DNA of 39,934 nt from Halothiobacillus sp. (GCA_024636015.1 JAGXHU010000013.1:1-39934), one strand, 5' to 3'; shown: positions 8,846 through 20,124, numbered from the stretch's first letter. Notes: generated by a model from the sequence alone, not told the origin. Made by a program: numbers and translations.

Positions 8846-8890
8846 TAATATATATATGTTTTTAATTCTGTTTATGATGATGATAGTGAG
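8846..8890. repeat. AT-rich intergenic repeat, copy 2 (upstream of selD)
   Basis: Counterpart of 6335-6377. It includes an alternating TA run (8846-8856) and a TGATGATGATGATAG trinucleotide run, 40 bp upstream of the selD start. The core match is 21 of 24 bases to copy 1. Confidence 0.6.
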
Positions 8891-8978
8891 TAACGGTGAA
8901 TTTGCTTATAAGTGCTTTTTTGACTGTTTTTTTAACGGTTTGTCTTCATACCAAACGGTGTGCGGTTCTCATTTGGGC

Positions 8979-9054
8979 TGTGGACGCTTTGGCTAAACTT
9001 GTGGATAAAAATGCCATTTTAAATCGTGCCCAGTTTGTCCCTGGGTTATGCACA
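8979..9054. other. DnaA boxes, candidate replication-origin element 2
   Basis: A perfect DnaA box (TGTGGATAA) is at 9000-9008. A weak one (TGTGGACGC) begins 21 bp before it at 8979, the same spacing as the two perfect boxes near 6.48 kb. A box of opposite orientation fitting the relaxed consensus TTATNCACA (TTATGCACA) is at 9046-9054. The AT-rich repeat copy 2 and T-rich DNA (8905-8935) lie to the left. The gap from selD to mnmE (8807-9078) has no convincing gene. Confidence 0.5.
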
Positions 9055-9059
9055 GGCCT

Positions 9060-9085
9060 GGGGGTTCACCCCTATTTTTTATTTA
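9060..9085 (+). terminator. Intrinsic-terminator-like hairpin facing right, next to mnmE stop
   Basis: GGGG (9061-9064) pairs with CCCC (9069-9072) around TTCA, followed on the plus strand by TATTTTTTATTT, which overlaps the mnmE stop. Read on the plus strand it looks like a short intrinsic terminator, but no plus-strand gene precedes it. On the minus strand, as an mnmE terminator, it lacks a trailing T-run. Confidence 0.35.
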
Positions 9086-10431
9086 CCGATACAGAATGAG
9101 CCGAAAATCTTACCCAGCAAGTCATCTGCCGTGAATTTTCCGGTGATTTCATCCAGCGCCAATTGGGCACGTCGCAAGGACTCGGCAGCCAGTTCACCCG
9201 CTCGGTTCTCTGTGAGGGCGGTCAATGATGCGACGACTTCCCTATGGGCCTGCTGAAGGGCATCCAGATGTCGTCGTCGAGCAATGAATTGCCCGCCTTC
9301 CGTTGTTTGATAACCCATCAGACTCTTGAGACAAGATCGAAGGTCCTGAATACCGTCACCTGTTTTGGCGCTGATGCCAATCACCGTCGTTTGATCCGGA
9401 TCCAAACCGGCGACGCGGTCGGTCAGATCGATCTTGTTGTGGACTTGAATCAGGGGTTTTGGCGGCAGTTGCTGAATTGTGTGCTGATCCTCTGAGGTGA
9501 CGCCGAAGCGGTCATCGATCATGAGCATGATTGCATCCGCACTTCGAATCTCTTGCCAGGCACGCCGAATGCCTTCCTGTTCGATGAGGTCATCACTCTG
9601 CCGCAGTCCTGCCGTGTCGATGATATGGACGGGCATACCGTCGATCTGGATTTCGGCGCGCAGGACATCGCGGGTGGTACCGGGAATGTCGGTGACGATG
9701 GCGCGATCATCACCGGCCAATTGATTCAGCAGGCTGGATTTACCGGCATTGGGCTGACCAACGATGGCGACACGCATGCCTTCACGCAGAAGAATCCCCT
9801 GATTGGTTTCCGCCATCAAGGAGTCCAGATCGACGAGGAGCTGCTGATTTTTCTGCACGATACGGTCATCTGCCAGAAAGTCGATTTCCTCTTCGGGAAA
9901 ATCGAGGGCCGATTCGATATACATGCGCAATTCGATCAATGCTGTGTTGATTTGTTCTACACGTTGGGAAAATGCGCCCTGCAAGGCGCGTGATGCGGCT
10001 TGGGCGGCGGCCTGACTACCGGCGTCGATCAGATCGGCAACGGCTTCAGCTTGAGCAAGATCGATCCGGCCATTGAGAAAGGCACGCTCGGTAAATTCAC
10101 CGGGTCGCGCGAGTCGCGCACCAAGTTGTACGATTACCTGAAGCAGGGTATCGAGAACGACCGGACCGCCATGGCCCTGTAATTCCACGATATCCTCGCC
10201 CGTATAGGAATGCGGTGTCGCGAAGACCAGACAAAGGCCATCGTCGATGATTTCCTGAGTGTCCGGCTGACGAAATTGCACATGTCGCGCATAACGAACC
10301 GGTGGTAAGGGCAGAACCAAGCGGGCCGCTATGGCATGGGCTTCGGGCCCTGCAATCCGGACAATGCCGACCCCGCCCTTTCCGGGCGCGGTGGCAATGG
10401 CAACAATGGTGTCTGCAGGGCTTTTCAGCAT
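9079..10431 (-). CDS. mnmE: tRNA modification GTPase MnmE (TrmE)
   Basis: With MnmG it installs the aminomethyl or carboxymethylaminomethyl group at C5 of wobble uridine. The 450 residues show the tetrahydrofolate-binding N-domain (TIVAIATAPGKGGVGIVRI, then RPGEFTERAFLNGRIDL), a helical domain, and an inserted G domain with GQPNAGKSS (225-233), DIPGTTRD, DTAGLR and NKID. It ends with the catalytic CIGK motif (447-450), then TAA at 9079. No good Shine-Dalgarno is visible before the ATG at 10431. It follows yidC after 40 bp holding a strong hairpin. Confidence 0.97.
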   Translation of the reverse strand: MLKSPADTIVAIATAPGKGGVGIVRIAGPEAHAIAARLVLPLPPVRYARHVQFRQPDTQEIIDDGLCLVFATPHSYTGEDIVELQGHGGPVVLDTLLQVIVQLGARLARPGEFTERAFLNGRIDLAQAEAVADLIDAGSQAAAQAASRALQGAFSQRVEQINTALIELRMYIESALDFPEEEIDFLADDRIVQKNQQLLVDLDSLMAETNQGILLREGMRVAIVGQPNAGKSSLLNQLAGDDRAIVTDIPGTTRDVLRAEIQIDGMPVHIIDTAGLRQSDDLIEQEGIRRAWQEIRSADAIMLMIDDRFGVTSEDQHTIQQLPPKPLIQVHNKIDLTDRVAGLDPDQTTVIGISAKTGDGIQDLRSCLKSLMGYQTTEGGQFIARRRHLDALQQAHREVVASLTALTENRAGELAAESLRRAQLALDEITGKFTADDLLGKIFGSFCIGK

Positions 10432-10441
10432 TGGGGCAAAG

Positions 10442-10463
10442 ACACCCCCGGAAACCGGGGTGT
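10442..10463 (-). other. Strong inverted repeat between yidC and mnmE
   Basis: ACACCCCCGG (10442-10451) pairs with CCGGGGTGT (10455-10463) around AAA, with one bulged C. It has no T-run on the minus strand, so it is not a classical intrinsic terminator. It may stabilise or separate the yidC and mnmE messages. Confidence 0.45.
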
Positions 10464-10471
10464 GGCGTAAC

Positions 10472-12169
10472 CTAGTCGGCGTTAGCCGTGGCGGCCATCT
10501 GTTTTTCGATCTGCCGGGTAATCATGTATTGCTGTGCGATCGACAACAGGTTGTTGACGAACCAGTACAGCACCAGACCAGCCGGGAAGAAGGAGAAAAA
10601 CACGGTGAAAATGACCGGCAGCCAGGCAAAAATCTTCTTCTGCATCGGATCCATCGGCGCAGGGTTGAGCCGCTGCTGGATGAACATGGATATACCCATC
10701 AGCAACGGCAAAACGAAGAACGGATCTTTTTGTGAAAGGTCATGAATCCAGAAGATCCAGGGTGCCTGACGCAATTCCACCGATTCGGCCAGCACCCAGT
10801 ACAGGGAAATGAACACCGGAATCTGGATCACAATTGGAAGACAGCCGCCCAAAGGGTTGATTTTTTCCTTTTTGTACAGCTTCATCATCTCTTGGGACAA
10901 TCGCTGTCGATCATCGCCAAAGCGCTCTTTCAACTGCTGCATTTTCGGCGTGACACCGCGCATCTTTGCCATGGACCGGTAGCTGATCGCAGACGGCCAC
11001 AAGAAGAACAGCTTGATCACCATGGTCACCAGTACGATTGACCAGCCCCAGTTGCCGACCCACTCATGAAAGTGCTTGAGCAACCAGAAGATGGGGTCGG
11101 CAATGACGGTAAAAATCCCGAAATCGATCGTGAGGTTCAGACCTTGCGCCAGGGGTGCAAGATTGGCCTGAATCTTGGGGCCGACATAGAGTGTCGAGTC
11201 CATGTGCGCGGTCTTGCCTGCCGGAACGGTTTCTACCGGTGACGACATACCGATCGAGTAAAGTTCCTGATTGTTCTTGAAGGACTTTAACGTGTAGAAG
11301 TGGTTAACCTGATCAGGTTTTGCCGGCATCCAGGCGCTCAGGAAATAGTGCTGGATGATCGCCACCCAACCATTGGATAAATTCTTGGAGAGATTGGTCT
11401 TGGCCATATCCTCGAACGAGACCTTTTCGTAGGCCAGCCGATCCTTGCTACCGGGCACATCGCCGGCATATACGCCGCCGGTATAGGTATGAACCAGCTG
11501 GGTTCCGGGGGTCGTGCCCAAACGGGTGAGCTGGCGATACTGGCTGGCTGTCCAAGGCTTCCCGCTGGTGTTGTCGATCTTGTATTCGATTCGAACCGCG
11601 TAACCGCCTCGCTTGAGGAGATAGGTCTTGGTGATCTTGATCCCATCCTGTTCCCAGGTCAGCGGGATGCTCAGTTCGTTTTGTCCCGCCTCAAGCTGGT
11701 AATGATCCTTGGACGACTGGAACTTCGCATAGTGATCCGGAGCCGGGTCGCCTTTCGCACCGATCAGGCCGGATTGGGCAATGTAGACAAAGCCCTGGCT
11801 ATCGGTGAGTAGCTGTACGGGTTTCGCTTTATTTTGTTCTTCCGGATATTTGAGCAGATCCGCCTGGTCGATGACGCCGCCGACCGTGCTGATATGAAGA
11901 TCAAGGACGTCCGTTTTCACGGTGATGGTCGATGCCGATATGGCGGCGGGCACAGAACCGGCCGATGCCGTATTTGCGGCGGGCGCGGAACCGGGCGCGA
12001 CGGATTGAGGGAGATCGTTGGCGGACGATTGCGCTGATGTACCTGACAGAGTGTGGCTGGTTTGGCCAGGACTGACATTGACCGCGCTTTGATCCTTGGT
12101 CCAGGCTTGCCAGAGCAAAATCAGAACGAAGCCGAGGGAAACTACCAGGATCAGTCGACGATTATCCAT
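10472..12169 (-). CDS. yidC: Membrane protein insertase YidC
   Basis: Inserts and folds inner-membrane proteins, alone or with SecYEG. The 565 residues fit the Gram-negative form: one N-terminal membrane helix (about 5-22), a large periplasmic domain preceded by a low-complexity Ser/Ala/Pro stretch (about 30-85), then the conserved C-terminal five-helix core with WSIVLVTMVIKLFFLWPSA, GCLPIVIQIPVFISLYWVL, and FSFFPAGLVLYWFVNNLLSI. The start at 12169 lies 13 bp after yidD. Its order after rpmH-rnpA-yidD is the classic dnaA-side block. Confidence 0.97.
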   Translation of the reverse strand: MDNRRLILVVSLGFVLILLWQAWTKDQSAVNVSPGQTSHTLSGTSAQSSANDLPQSVAPGSAPAANTASAGSVPAAISASTITVKTDVLDLHISTVGGVIDQADLLKYPEEQNKAKPVQLLTDSQGFVYIAQSGLIGAKGDPAPDHYAKFQSSKDHYQLEAGQNELSIPLTWEQDGIKITKTYLLKRGGYAVRIEYKIDNTSGKPWTASQYRQLTRLGTTPGTQLVHTYTGGVYAGDVPGSKDRLAYEKVSFEDMAKTNLSKNLSNGWVAIIQHYFLSAWMPAKPDQVNHFYTLKSFKNNQELYSIGMSSPVETVPAGKTAHMDSTLYVGPKIQANLAPLAQGLNLTIDFGIFTVIADPIFWLLKHFHEWVGNWGWSIVLVTMVIKLFFLWPSAISYRSMAKMRGVTPKMQQLKERFGDDRQRLSQEMMKLYKKEKINPLGGCLPIVIQIPVFISLYWVLAESVELRQAPWIFWIHDLSQKDPFFVLPLLMGISMFIQQRLNPAPMDPMQKKIFAWLPVIFTVFFSFFPAGLVLYWFVNNLLSIAQQYMITRQIEKQMAATANAD

Positions 12170-12182
12170 CTTAGAAACTCAA

Positions 12183-12578
12183 TTATTTAGGGGTGTTGTT
12201 GGCAACGGCATCCCGCGGAGCGGCCACCGCCAGATGTGCAGACGCATGATCGACAGAAACCGTACGCGGTGGTTCCACAGCGGGAAGGTTGTCGTTCGAT
12301 TTGTCCTCAGTCTTCCCGGTCTTGTAAACCGGTGAGTTTGACGTTTTTTTATGACAGGAGCATGCCACTTCAGGGACGGGATCATAGCCGCCGTCACTGA
12401 ATGGCTGACATCGGCCCAGGCGCTTCAGGGCCAGCCAGCCACCCCGCCAAGCGCCATGCAGGCGTAACGCGTCAATCGCATAGTGTGAGCAGGTCGGTTC
12501 GAACCGGCAGCTGGGGGCAAGAAAAGGGCTGATCAGGAGTTGATAGCCCCTGACGAGGCGGATCAGGAGCCAGCGCAT
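12183..12578 (-). CDS. yidD: Membrane protein insertion efficiency factor YidD, with long C-terminal tail
   Basis: A small membrane-associated protein thought to help YidC-dependent insertion. From the ATG at 12578 the first ~70 residues are the family core: [50 protein letters not shown] and GYDPVPE. The three cysteines of the conserved CRF..C and RC motifs are present. The protein continues about 60 residues beyond the usual end as a polar Ser/Lys/Asp-rich tail followed by an Ala-rich stretch, giving 131 residues where 70-90 is normal. Its first 16 bases overlap the end of rnpA. Reading the frame further upstream gives only antisense-like sequence within rnpA. Confidence 0.9.
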   Translation of the reverse strand: MRWLLIRLVRGYQLLISPFLAPSCRFEPTCSHYAIDALRLHGAWRGGWLALKRLGRCQPFSDGGYDPVPEVACSCHKKTSNSPVYKTGKTEDKSNDNLPAVEPPRTVSVDHASAHLAVAAPRDAVANNTPK

Positions 12579-12946
12579 CGTGTGATTACCTTGTCGAACA
12601 GTTGATTCATCATGGTGCGAAGCTCCAGAGCAGATAGGCGATCCGCTCCGTTCTTGGCCATGATGATCAGATCGATCTGTGGAAGACGACCCTGATTCAA
12701 GCGGAACTGTTCTCGCGCTTGTCGTTTGATTCGATTCCGTTCGTGAGATCGGTGAATCTGGCGTTTGGCAATGGCAAGCCCCAGTCGTGGGCAAGGTGTT
12801 TCCCCTGAATGGGTAACGGCCATCAGCAGGTCGCAATGGATGCGTTTGCCGGCTTGAAAGACGCGCGTAAAATCCCCCGGCTTGGTCAACCGCGACTCGA
12901 CCGGAAAACCAAACCCTTCTGGCGATGCCAATGTGGTTTGGTTCAT
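12563..12946 (-). CDS. rnpA: Ribonuclease P protein component
   Basis: Protein subunit of RNase P, which removes 5' leaders from pre-tRNAs. The 127 residues include [42 protein letters not shown] with the RNR signature, and [10 protein letters not shown]. It lies 10 bp after rpmH and overlaps yidD by 16 bp, the standard ribosomal-protein L34 operon arrangement. Confidence 0.96.
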   Translation of the reverse strand: MNQTTLASPEGFGFPVESRLTKPGDFTRVFQAGKRIHCDLLMAVTHSGETPCPRLGLAIAKRQIHRSHERNRIKRQAREQFRLNQGRLPQIDLIIMAKNGADRLSALELRTMMNQLFDKVITRCAGS

Positions 12947-12956
12947 GATCGCAGCG

Positions 12957-13091
12957 TTAAACGGCTAAACGCTTGCGGCCTTTGGCGCGACGCGCATTGA
13001 TTACGGCGCGTCCACCGCGGGTTTTCATGCGAGCGCGGAAACCGTGCGTACGTTGACGATGAATAATGCTGGGTTGATACGTTCTTTTCAT
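12957..13091 (-). CDS. rpmH: 50S ribosomal protein L34
   Basis: A 44-residue, very basic protein. It begins [20 protein letters not shown] and ends [11 protein letters not shown], both diagnostic of L34. The stop is TAA at 12957-12959. It is the first gene of rpmH-rnpA-yidD-yidC, transcribed from the promoter at 13270-13298 and divergent from dnaA. Confidence 0.97.
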   Translation of the reverse strand: MKRTYQPSIIHRQRTHGFRARMKTRGGRAVINARRAKGRKRLAV

Positions 13092-13400
13092 GACTTAATC
13101 CTAAACATACAGTGATTTACGGTTCGTTTGGGGCGAGGGGCATTTCATGGGAATCGACGTTGCGAATGGCTGTCGGCCTGTAAAATCAGGCGTTTGCCAG
13201 AACACACATGGTCGCCTCGCCGCTGTGCGAGCGCTGTCGAGCCCCGAACCGCAAACCAAAAGGCCAAATATTACACTTCAAAAACAAAGCCCTGTCAAGG
13301 CGATCGCACGCATTAGGTGGGCGTGGGCCGGGGGCGCATCGCACGAAATAGTGGCCGGGGTGGTACACTGCGCGTTTTAGATGGTGCTTGATTCTGTCTT
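13092..13400. promoter_or_regulatory. rpmH-dnaA divergent intergenic region without DnaA boxes
   Basis: This 309-bp gap holds the rpmH promoter and presumably the dnaA promoter. I searched it by eye for TTATCCACA and close variants on both strands and found none. It is not notably AT-rich apart from 13264-13292. A TACACT at 13364-13369 could be a dnaA -10, but no good -35 is spaced from it. The short open frames inside look fortuitous. Confidence 0.5.
13270..13298 (-). promoter_or_regulatory. Sigma-70 promoter of the rpmH operon
   Basis: On the minus strand a perfect -35 TTGACA (13293-13298) is followed after exactly 17 bp by TGTAAT (13270-13275), a 5/6 match to TATAAT. This is the best promoter in the window and suits a ribosomal-protein operon. 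The leader before rpmH would be about 170 nt. Confidence 0.75.
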
Positions 13401-14798
13401 ATGTCAACGAACACGCTAGAACTTTGGCAGCGATGTGTTGAGCGCTTGTCTGCGGACCTGACCGCGCAGCAAATCAATACTTGGATTCGGCCCCTGCAGC
13501 CGGAGTCCGTAGACGCGAATCATTTGATCCTGTGGGCCCCTAATCGTTTTGTACTCGACTGGGTGGCTCAGAAGCTGCACGACCAGATTTTGGGTTATGC
13601 TCGGGAGTTGGCTCAAAACGTGGATCTCGCGATCAGCCTTCAGGTGGGTAGTGCCCAGATAGCGGCTGCGCAATCCCCGACCCCGGCACGGGTTCCAACC
13701 GCGCCGCCCTCGGATGCCATGACGATGCCCGACGGGGCGGAGTCGCCCGGCGCCGTGGCAGCGGACAATAAGGCTTTTTCCAGCCACATCAACAGCAAGT
13801 TCAACTTTGATAATTTTGTGGAAGGAAAATCCAACCAATTGGCACGTGCCGCCTCACAGCAGGTCGCGCAAAACCCGGGTGTCGGTTACAACCCCCTGTT
13901 CATCTATGGTGGGGTGGGGCTCGGGAAGACGCATCTGATGCAGGCTGTCGGGAATGCGATCCTGGAGCGTGCACCCCAGTCTCGGGTCGTCTATCTGCAC
14001 AGTGAGCGTTATGTGCAACAAATGGTGAGTTCCATCAAGAACAACACCATTGAAGACTTCAAGAACTTCTACCGTTCGGTGAATGCCTTGCTGATCGATG
14101 ATATTCAGTTCTTTGCGGGTAAGAACCGGAGTCAGGAGGAGTTTTTCCATACCTTTAATGCCCTGATCGAACAGGGCCAGCAGATCATCATGACCTGCGA
14201 CCGGTATCCCAAGGAGATCGAAGGACTGGAGGAGCGATTGAAGTCCCGGTTTGGTTGGGGGCTGACGGTGGCCGTGGAGCCACCGGATCTGGAAACGCGC
14301 GTGGCCATTCTCCAGAGTAAGGCCGAGCAGTCCCAGATTCCCCTGAGCACCGATGTGGCGTTCTTTATTGCCAAGCGTATTCGGGCGAATATCCGTGAGC
14401 TGGAGGGGTCTCTTCGGCGGGTGATAGCGACGGCCCAGTTTACGGGGCGGCCGATTACGGTAGAGTCGACGAAAGAGGCGCTGAAGGATCTGATCGCGGC
14501 CCAAGCGAAGTTGATTACGCTGGAAAACATTCAGCGCACGGTCGCCAAATATTATAACTTGAAGGTGTCCGACTTGACGGGCATACGTCGCTCCCGCTCC
14601 ATTGCACGGCCCCGACAGGTCGCGATGAGTCTGGCCAAGGAGCTGACGAACCATAGTTTGCCGGAAATTGGCGAGGCATTCGGTGGACGGGATCACACGA
14701 CCGTGATCCATGCGTGTAAAAAAATCGAAGAGCTACGCGAAACCGAAACCAAATTGAATGATGATTACAATTTATTAAGACACACGTTGAACGTATAA
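13401..14798 (+). CDS. dnaA: Chromosomal replication initiator protein DnaA
   Basis: The AAA+ initiator that binds DnaA boxes and opens oriC. In 465 residues the four domains can be seen: the N-terminal DnaB-interaction domain (1-85), a variable Pro/Ala-rich linker (about 88-125), the ATPase with Walker [10 protein letters not shown] (170-178) and Walker [10 protein letters not shown], and the C-terminal DNA-binding domain ending with [18 protein letters not shown]. All key motifs are intact. It leads dnaA-dnaN-recF-gyrB. No DnaA boxes lie just upstream, so classical autoregulation through local boxes is not evident. Confidence 0.98.
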   Translation: MSTNTLELWQRCVERLSADLTAQQINTWIRPLQPESVDANHLILWAPNRFVLDWVAQKLHDQILGYARELAQNVDLAISLQVGSAQIAAAQSPTPARVPTAPPSDAMTMPDGAESPGAVAADNKAFSSHINSKFNFDNFVEGKSNQLARAASQQVAQNPGVGYNPLFIYGGVGLGKTHLMQAVGNAILERAPQSRVVYLHSERYVQQMVSSIKNNTIEDFKNFYRSVNALLIDDIQFFAGKNRSQEEFFHTFNALIEQGQQIIMTCDRYPKEIEGLEERLKSRFGWGLTVAVEPPDLETRVAILQSKAEQSQIPLSTDVAFFIAKRIRANIRELEGSLRRVIATAQFTGRPITVESTKEALKDLIAAQAKLITLENIQRTVAKYYNLKVSDLTGIRRSRSIARPRQVAMSLAKELTNHSLPEIGEAFGGRDHTTVIHACKKIEELRETETKLNDDYNLLRHTLNV

Positions 14799-14840
14799 AC
14801 TGCTTATCGCCGAAAGCGGCGTGACATTGAGGGAAAAATA

Positions 14841-15953
14841 ATGCGCTTAGTAGCGGGCCGTGAAAGCATTCATGCTGCGATTAATCAAGTTCTGGGTGGT
14901 GTTGAAAAGCGTCAGACCATGCAGGTGTTAAGCAATGTCCTGCTCGATGCTCAGGCAGACCGGTTGATGTTGGTGACGACCGATCTGGAAATCCAGTTGT
15001 CGACGCGGATCGATGTCCAGGTGTTGGAGCCGGGTAAGGTGACGGTGAATGCACGCAAACTCGCCGACATTATCAAGTCGGCCGCCGTGGATGCGGAGAT
15101 CACGTTCAGCATCGAGGACCAATGGTTTGTCATCGATATCGGCACCGGCAAGTTCCGCTTGGCGACGATCGATGCTCACGATTTCCCCCTGATGACCGAG
15201 GAAGCCGTGTACAAAAACACGCTCAACCTGGGTGAAAAGGAATTGTACGATCTGATCGACAAAACTCAGTTTTCGATGGCGCAGCAAGATGTTCGTTATT
15301 TCCTCAATGGTTTGCTGCTTGAGGTTCGTTCGGATGAGGTCGTTGCCGTGGCGACGGACGGGCATCGATTGGCTTATGCACAACTGCGCCAAGACAATGC
15401 CGTTGATCAGGATCGCCAAGCCATTATTCCGCGAAAAATGATCCTGGAACTGTTGAAGTCCCTGGACCCCGCACGTAATTCGCCGATTGAGCTGGCGCTG
15501 GGTGACAATCAGATCTCCTTGACGATCGGGCAGAATCGCCTGATCAGTAAATTGATCGATGGCAAATACCCGGACTACAACCGCGTCATCCCCAAAAACA
15601 ACAGCATGGAGCTGGTTGCCCCCAAGGCAGAGTTGCGTCAGGTGTTGTTGCGCGCCTCTATTCTTTCTAATGAGCGATTTGCAGGTGCCTATTTCCATCT
15701 GTCCGAAAATGAGCTGGTTATCGAGTCCAACAATGCGGAGCATGAGTCATCCCGCGAGGCGATGACCGTTCAATACCAGGCGAGTGATCTAAAAATATCA
15801 TTTAATATCAGTTACTTACTTAATATAATTTCAGTCATCGACTCTGCGGATATCGCTGTTTACCTGGAAAGTCCAGACGCCAGTGTGCTGATTCGTCCGA
15901 CGGTCGACGGAGCGGTAGTTACCCGTTATGTGCTGATGCCGATGAAATTGTGA
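14841..15953 (+). CDS. dnaN: DNA polymerase III subunit beta (sliding clamp)
   Basis: Ring-forming processivity clamp. The 370 residues match the three-fold clamp architecture: MRLVAGRESIHAAINQVLGG opening, KRQTMQVLSNVLL, FLNGLLLEV, ATDGHRLAYAQL in the middle domain, and the C-terminal VLIRPTVDGAVVTRYVLMPM with the MPM(K/R)L end. It lies 42 bp after dnaA. That gap has a small CGCCG/CGGCG hairpin (14809-14822), then a GAGGG Shine-Dalgarno. Confidence 0.98.
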   Translation: MRLVAGRESIHAAINQVLGGVEKRQTMQVLSNVLLDAQADRLMLVTTDLEIQLSTRIDVQVLEPGKVTVNARKLADIIKSAAVDAEITFSIEDQWFVIDIGTGKFRLATIDAHDFPLMTEEAVYKNTLNLGEKELYDLIDKTQFSMAQQDVRYFLNGLLLEVRSDEVVAVATDGHRLAYAQLRQDNAVDQDRQAIIPRKMILELLKSLDPARNSPIELALGDNQISLTIGQNRLISKLIDGKYPDYNRVIPKNNSMELVAPKAELRQVLLRASILSNERFAGAYFHLSENELVIESNNAEHESSREAMTVQYQASDLKISFNISYLLNIISVIDSADIAVYLESPDASVLIRPTVDGAVVTRYVLMPMKL

Positions 15954-15959
15954 TCGGTT

Positions 15960-17013
15960 TTGGCTTGCCTGACTTCGATCTCCATTCACGACTTCAGAAA
16001 TTTATCGGTTTCTGATTGTGCGCTTTCCCCCCGGTTCAATCTGCTGACCGGCGATAACGGTGCAGGAAAAACCAGTGTTCTGGAAGCCATCTATTTTTTG
16101 GGGAGCGCCCGGTCGTTTCGTACCCCGAACGTCACGGATCTCATCGCCCAAGGTGCGACATGTGCGACCGTGCGCGCTTCAGTGTTGGATCATTCTGTCA
16201 CGCACACGCTGGGTATCGAGCGCGGCAGGAGTCACCTGCGACTGCGCCGGGACCAAGCCGACGTAGCACGCGTCAGTGCCTTCATTGAGCATGTTCCTGT
16301 GCTTGCGCTCCATCCGCATTCGGATGAACTGATCGTCGGCGCACCTGATGTCCGGCGAAAGTTTCTGGATCGCGCTGCGTTCTATCTTTATCCGGAATTT
16401 TTCACTCTGTATAGCCAGTTCGCGCGGGTATTGAAGCAGCGCAATGCTGCCTTGCGTAATCGTGAATCAACGAATCCCTGGGATGATCTATTCATTCATT
16501 ACAGTGCCTTGATGACGGACAAGCGCCAGGAGACCGTCGCGCATTTACGGCGCGTGGCGCCCGGAATACTTTCATGCCTCAATGATCGCCTGACGGTCGA
16601 TTTCGATTATGCCGTGGGCGTAAAGGGCTCGCAGGATTTGCGCGAGGAACTGCTGCGTCAGCGTGCCCGCGAATATGAACTGGGCACGACTCTGAGCGGG
16701 CCGCATCGGGGGGATCTGGTCTTCACGTTGGCGGAGCAGTCTGCCAAGTCCACCGCTTCACGGGGGCAGATCAAGCTAATGACGGTCCTGATGATCCTGT
16801 CCGTGTCTCAACTCTGGCAGGAGTTGCGCGATAAGTCCGCCGTACTGTTATTCGACGACATGTTCTCCGAGTTCGATCGGCAACACGTCGATGCCCTCCT
16901 CGGGCTTCTTTCAACGCTTAACCAGCAGTGTGTGTTCTCTGCAACCCCATTGAATCGCTTGGATTTCGACTTTGATGCGCGATTTGCCGTGCGGAGTGGT
17001 CAAGTGGGTTCCA

Positions 17014-17021
<8 letters not shown>
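15960..17021 (+). CDS. recF: DNA replication/repair protein RecF
   Basis: An SMC-like ATPase that loads RecA at gaps with RecO and RecR. Walker A is GDNGAGKTS (31-39), followed by GSARSFR; the signature region TLSGPHRGD and Walker B VLLFDDMFSEFD are near the C-terminus. The length of 353 is normal. The only start that gives the conserved N-terminus (SISIHDFRNL) is a TTG at 15960, 6 bp after dnaN and without a strong Shine-Dalgarno. Low-level, dnaN-coupled translation is therefore likely. Confidence 0.96.
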
Positions 17022-19487
<2,466 letters not shown>

Positions 19488-19537
19488 GACGCGCGGCTCT
19501 ATTAAAATAAGGCGAAAAGTGCAGGGAGGATAGGGTA

Positions 19538-20110
19538 ATGGGCGTCACGATTTCGATTATGGTTTTTGTCTTTGTGCTGTTGCTCATCTGGGCGGTCATC
19601 ATGTACAACGGTCTCGTTGTGCTGAAGCACAATGTTTCCCAGGCATGGTCCAATATCGATGTGTTGCTCAAACAGCGCCACGATGAGTTGCCAAAGCTCG
19701 TTGAAACAGCCAAGCAGTACATGCAGTACGAGCAGGAAACACTTCAGAAAGTGATGTCTGCGCGTTCAGCCGTCCGCTCCGCGCAGGATCGCGGGGATAT
19801 TGATGCGCTTGGGGCGGCCGAAAATCAACTCCAGCGCGGTCTGGGCGGTTTTTATGCGGTTGCTGAGGCCTATCCGGAGCTCATGGCCAATCAGACGTTC
19901 CTGCATCTACAGCAGCGCGTTACCGGCTTGGAAAACACGATCGCGGATCGGCGCGAATACTATAATGCCGCAGTCAATATCAGTAATGTGCGTATCGAGC
20001 AATTTCCGGATGTCCTGATTGCTCAGCTGTTTGGATTCCGCGCCTTCAAGTTGCTGAACTTCAAGAGCAATGAAACCAGAGATGTCGATATCAAAAGCCT
20101 GTTTGGCTGA
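19538..20110 (+). CDS. LemA family protein
   Basis: A 190-residue protein with an N-terminal membrane helix (about 5-25) and the LemA core: LKHNVSQAWSNIDVLLKQRHDELPKLVETAK, ANQTFLHLQQRVTGLENTIADRREYYN and VNISNVRIEQFPDVL. LemA proteins form helical bundles anchored in the membrane; their biochemical role is not settled. A good Shine-Dalgarno (AGGGAGGA) precedes the ATG. The next gene, 14 bp on, encodes a GIDE-type membrane protein, a partner often seen beside lemA. Confidence 0.93.
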   Translation: MGVTISIMVFVFVLLLIWAVIMYNGLVVLKHNVSQAWSNIDVLLKQRHDELPKLVETAKQYMQYEQETLQKVMSARSAVRSAQDRGDIDALGAAENQLQRGLGGFYAVAEAYPELMANQTFLHLQQRVTGLENTIADRREYYNAAVNISNVRIEQFPDVLIAQLFGFRAFKLLNFKSNETRDVDIKSLFG

Positions 20111-20124
20111 GCCCGGTAGATTCT

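Noticed and set aside
8846..8890. DnaA-trio unwinding motif in the TGATGATGATGATAG run
   Set aside because: The trinucleotide repeat is TGA/ATG-phased on this strand and does not clearly match the published trio orientation, so I do not claim it.
8748..9099. Two short plus-strand frames across the selD-mnmE gap
   Set aside because: They overlap selD or mnmE in antisense and owe their hydrophobic stretch to T-rich DNA.
13128..13380. Short frames in the rpmH-dnaA gap
   Set aside because: They are rich in Arg, Pro and Cys, lack ribosome binding sites, and one covers the strong rpmH promoter.
13854..14711. 285-codon minus-strand frame inside dnaA
   Set aside because: It is antisense to a gene with all DnaA motifs intact and has no protein-like pattern of its own.
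14928..15743. 271-codon minus-strand frame inside dnaN
   Set aside because: Antisense shadow of dnaN with atypical composition.
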